This document shows, piece by piece, positions 6,848-7,176 of a DNA stretch of 7,176 bases (positions are counted from its first letter, which is position 1; each line of letters starts with the position of its first letter). A program made the position numbers and the translations under genes. The notes beneath the pieces were generated by a model. It was not told where the DNA came from. It did not search any database and saw only the letters and a program-made list of their open reading frames with translations. Origin of the DNA: an uncultured delta proteobacterium (lineage in GTDB: Bacteria > Myxococcota_A > Polyangia > Polyangiales > Polyangiaceae); the NCBI GenBank assembly GCA_903858055.1, contig CAIOHM010000046.1, positions 1 through 7,176 on the forward strand, read 5' to 3'.

Positions 6848-7176
6848 CCGCTGCCCTCCTCGCCCTCGCGTTCTCGTGCCTCCTGCTCGTGGCATGGCTC
6901 TCGCGTCGCCTCGCCGCCTCGGAGGCGCTGCTCGCCCGGTCGGAGGAGCGCGTGATGGCCCTCGCCCGCGACGTCGAGCGCCTGGGCGCCGGTCTCGAGG
7001 CCCGTGTGCGGGAACACGAAGCGCTCCGCGACCGTGTGGCTGCCGAGCGCGACGCCGATCGTCTGCGCATCGAGCGCGAGGTCGAGGAGCGTCACGCCGC
7101 ACGCGCGCACGAGGTGGAGTCCCGCGCGGTCGCACGTGAGGGCTCGCTCGTCGGTCGTGAGAAGTCGCTGGCTGAG
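6844..7176 (+). CDS. rny: Probable ribonuclease Y, N-terminal part (3' end outside window)
   Basis: The visible 111 residues comprise a hydrophobic N-terminal anchor (about 2-19, TAALLALAFSCLLLVAWL) followed by a continuous, highly charged Arg/Glu/Ala coiled coil to the window edge, ending in a REGSLVGREKSLAE pattern. RNase Y has this architecture, with a KH and an HD domain afterwards, and its coiled coil often shows repeated 'REe.L..Re..L' heptads like these. RNase Y is a membrane-bound endoribonuclease that initiates mRNA decay. In deltaproteobacteria and relatives its gene commonly follows the cyclo-ligase gene, as I recall it, which supports the call. The catalytic domains are not in the window, so RmuC or another anchored coiled-coil protein remains possible. 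ATG 6844 overlaps the cyclo-ligase stop by 4 bases and has no Shine-Dalgarno sequence, pointing to coupled translation. Confidence 0.65.
   Translation, partial: MTAALLALAFSCLLLVAWLSRRLAASEALLARSEERVMALARDVERLGAGLEARVREHEALRDRVAAERDADRLRIEREVEERHAARAHEVESRAVAREGSLVGREKSLAE

Noticed and set aside
6197..7135. Long - strand open frame opposite the cyclo-ligase and RNase Y candidate
   Set aside because: Arg-rich low-complexity product crossing a gene junction; the + strand cyclo-ligase carries a clear family signature.

Overview
This window is one unbroken, gene-packed stretch of very GC-rich bacterial chromosome with all genes on the + strand. The GC-rich third codon positions, the proteins themselves, and the order 5-formyltetrahydrofolate cyclo-ligase followed by a probable RNase Y all fit a Gram-negative deltaproteobacterium in the old sense, most likely Myxococcota of the Polyangiales kind. 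This assignment is inference; the window holds no rRNA or other taxonomic marker.

Layout: (1) the end of a TetR-family regulator, cut by the left edge just after its DNA-binding domain (1-473); (2) an RND periplasmic adaptor (470-1669); (3) an RND inner-membrane permease of the proton-driven HAE type (1666-4761); (4) a TolC-like outer-membrane channel (4758-6230); (5) 5-formyltetrahydrofolate cyclo-ligase (6227-6847); (6) the start of a membrane-anchored coiled-coil protein, probably RNase Y, cut by the right edge (6844-7176). No stretch lacks a gene. I see no tRNA, rRNA, insertion sequence, CRISPR array, terminator or obvious promoter.

Genes 2-4 encode a complete tripartite efflux pump: the permease takes substrate from the inner membrane or periplasm, the adaptor bridges, and the channel carries it through the outer membrane. 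The TetR protein is probably its local repressor. The substrate is unknown; key proton-relay residues are present, but the AcrB-type phenylalanine-rich switch loop is not.

The most striking property is the junctions. All five are the same 4-base ATGA start/stop overlap, so the six genes look like one translationally coupled unit. The three junctions leading into pump genes each carry a purine-rich Shine-Dalgarno sequence exactly 7 bases before the ATG, while the two leading into the cyclo-ligase and the RNase Y candidate have none. This suggests an efflux cassette joined directly in front of an older housekeeping pair. I do not see a new kind of biological system here; the interest lies in operon architecture.
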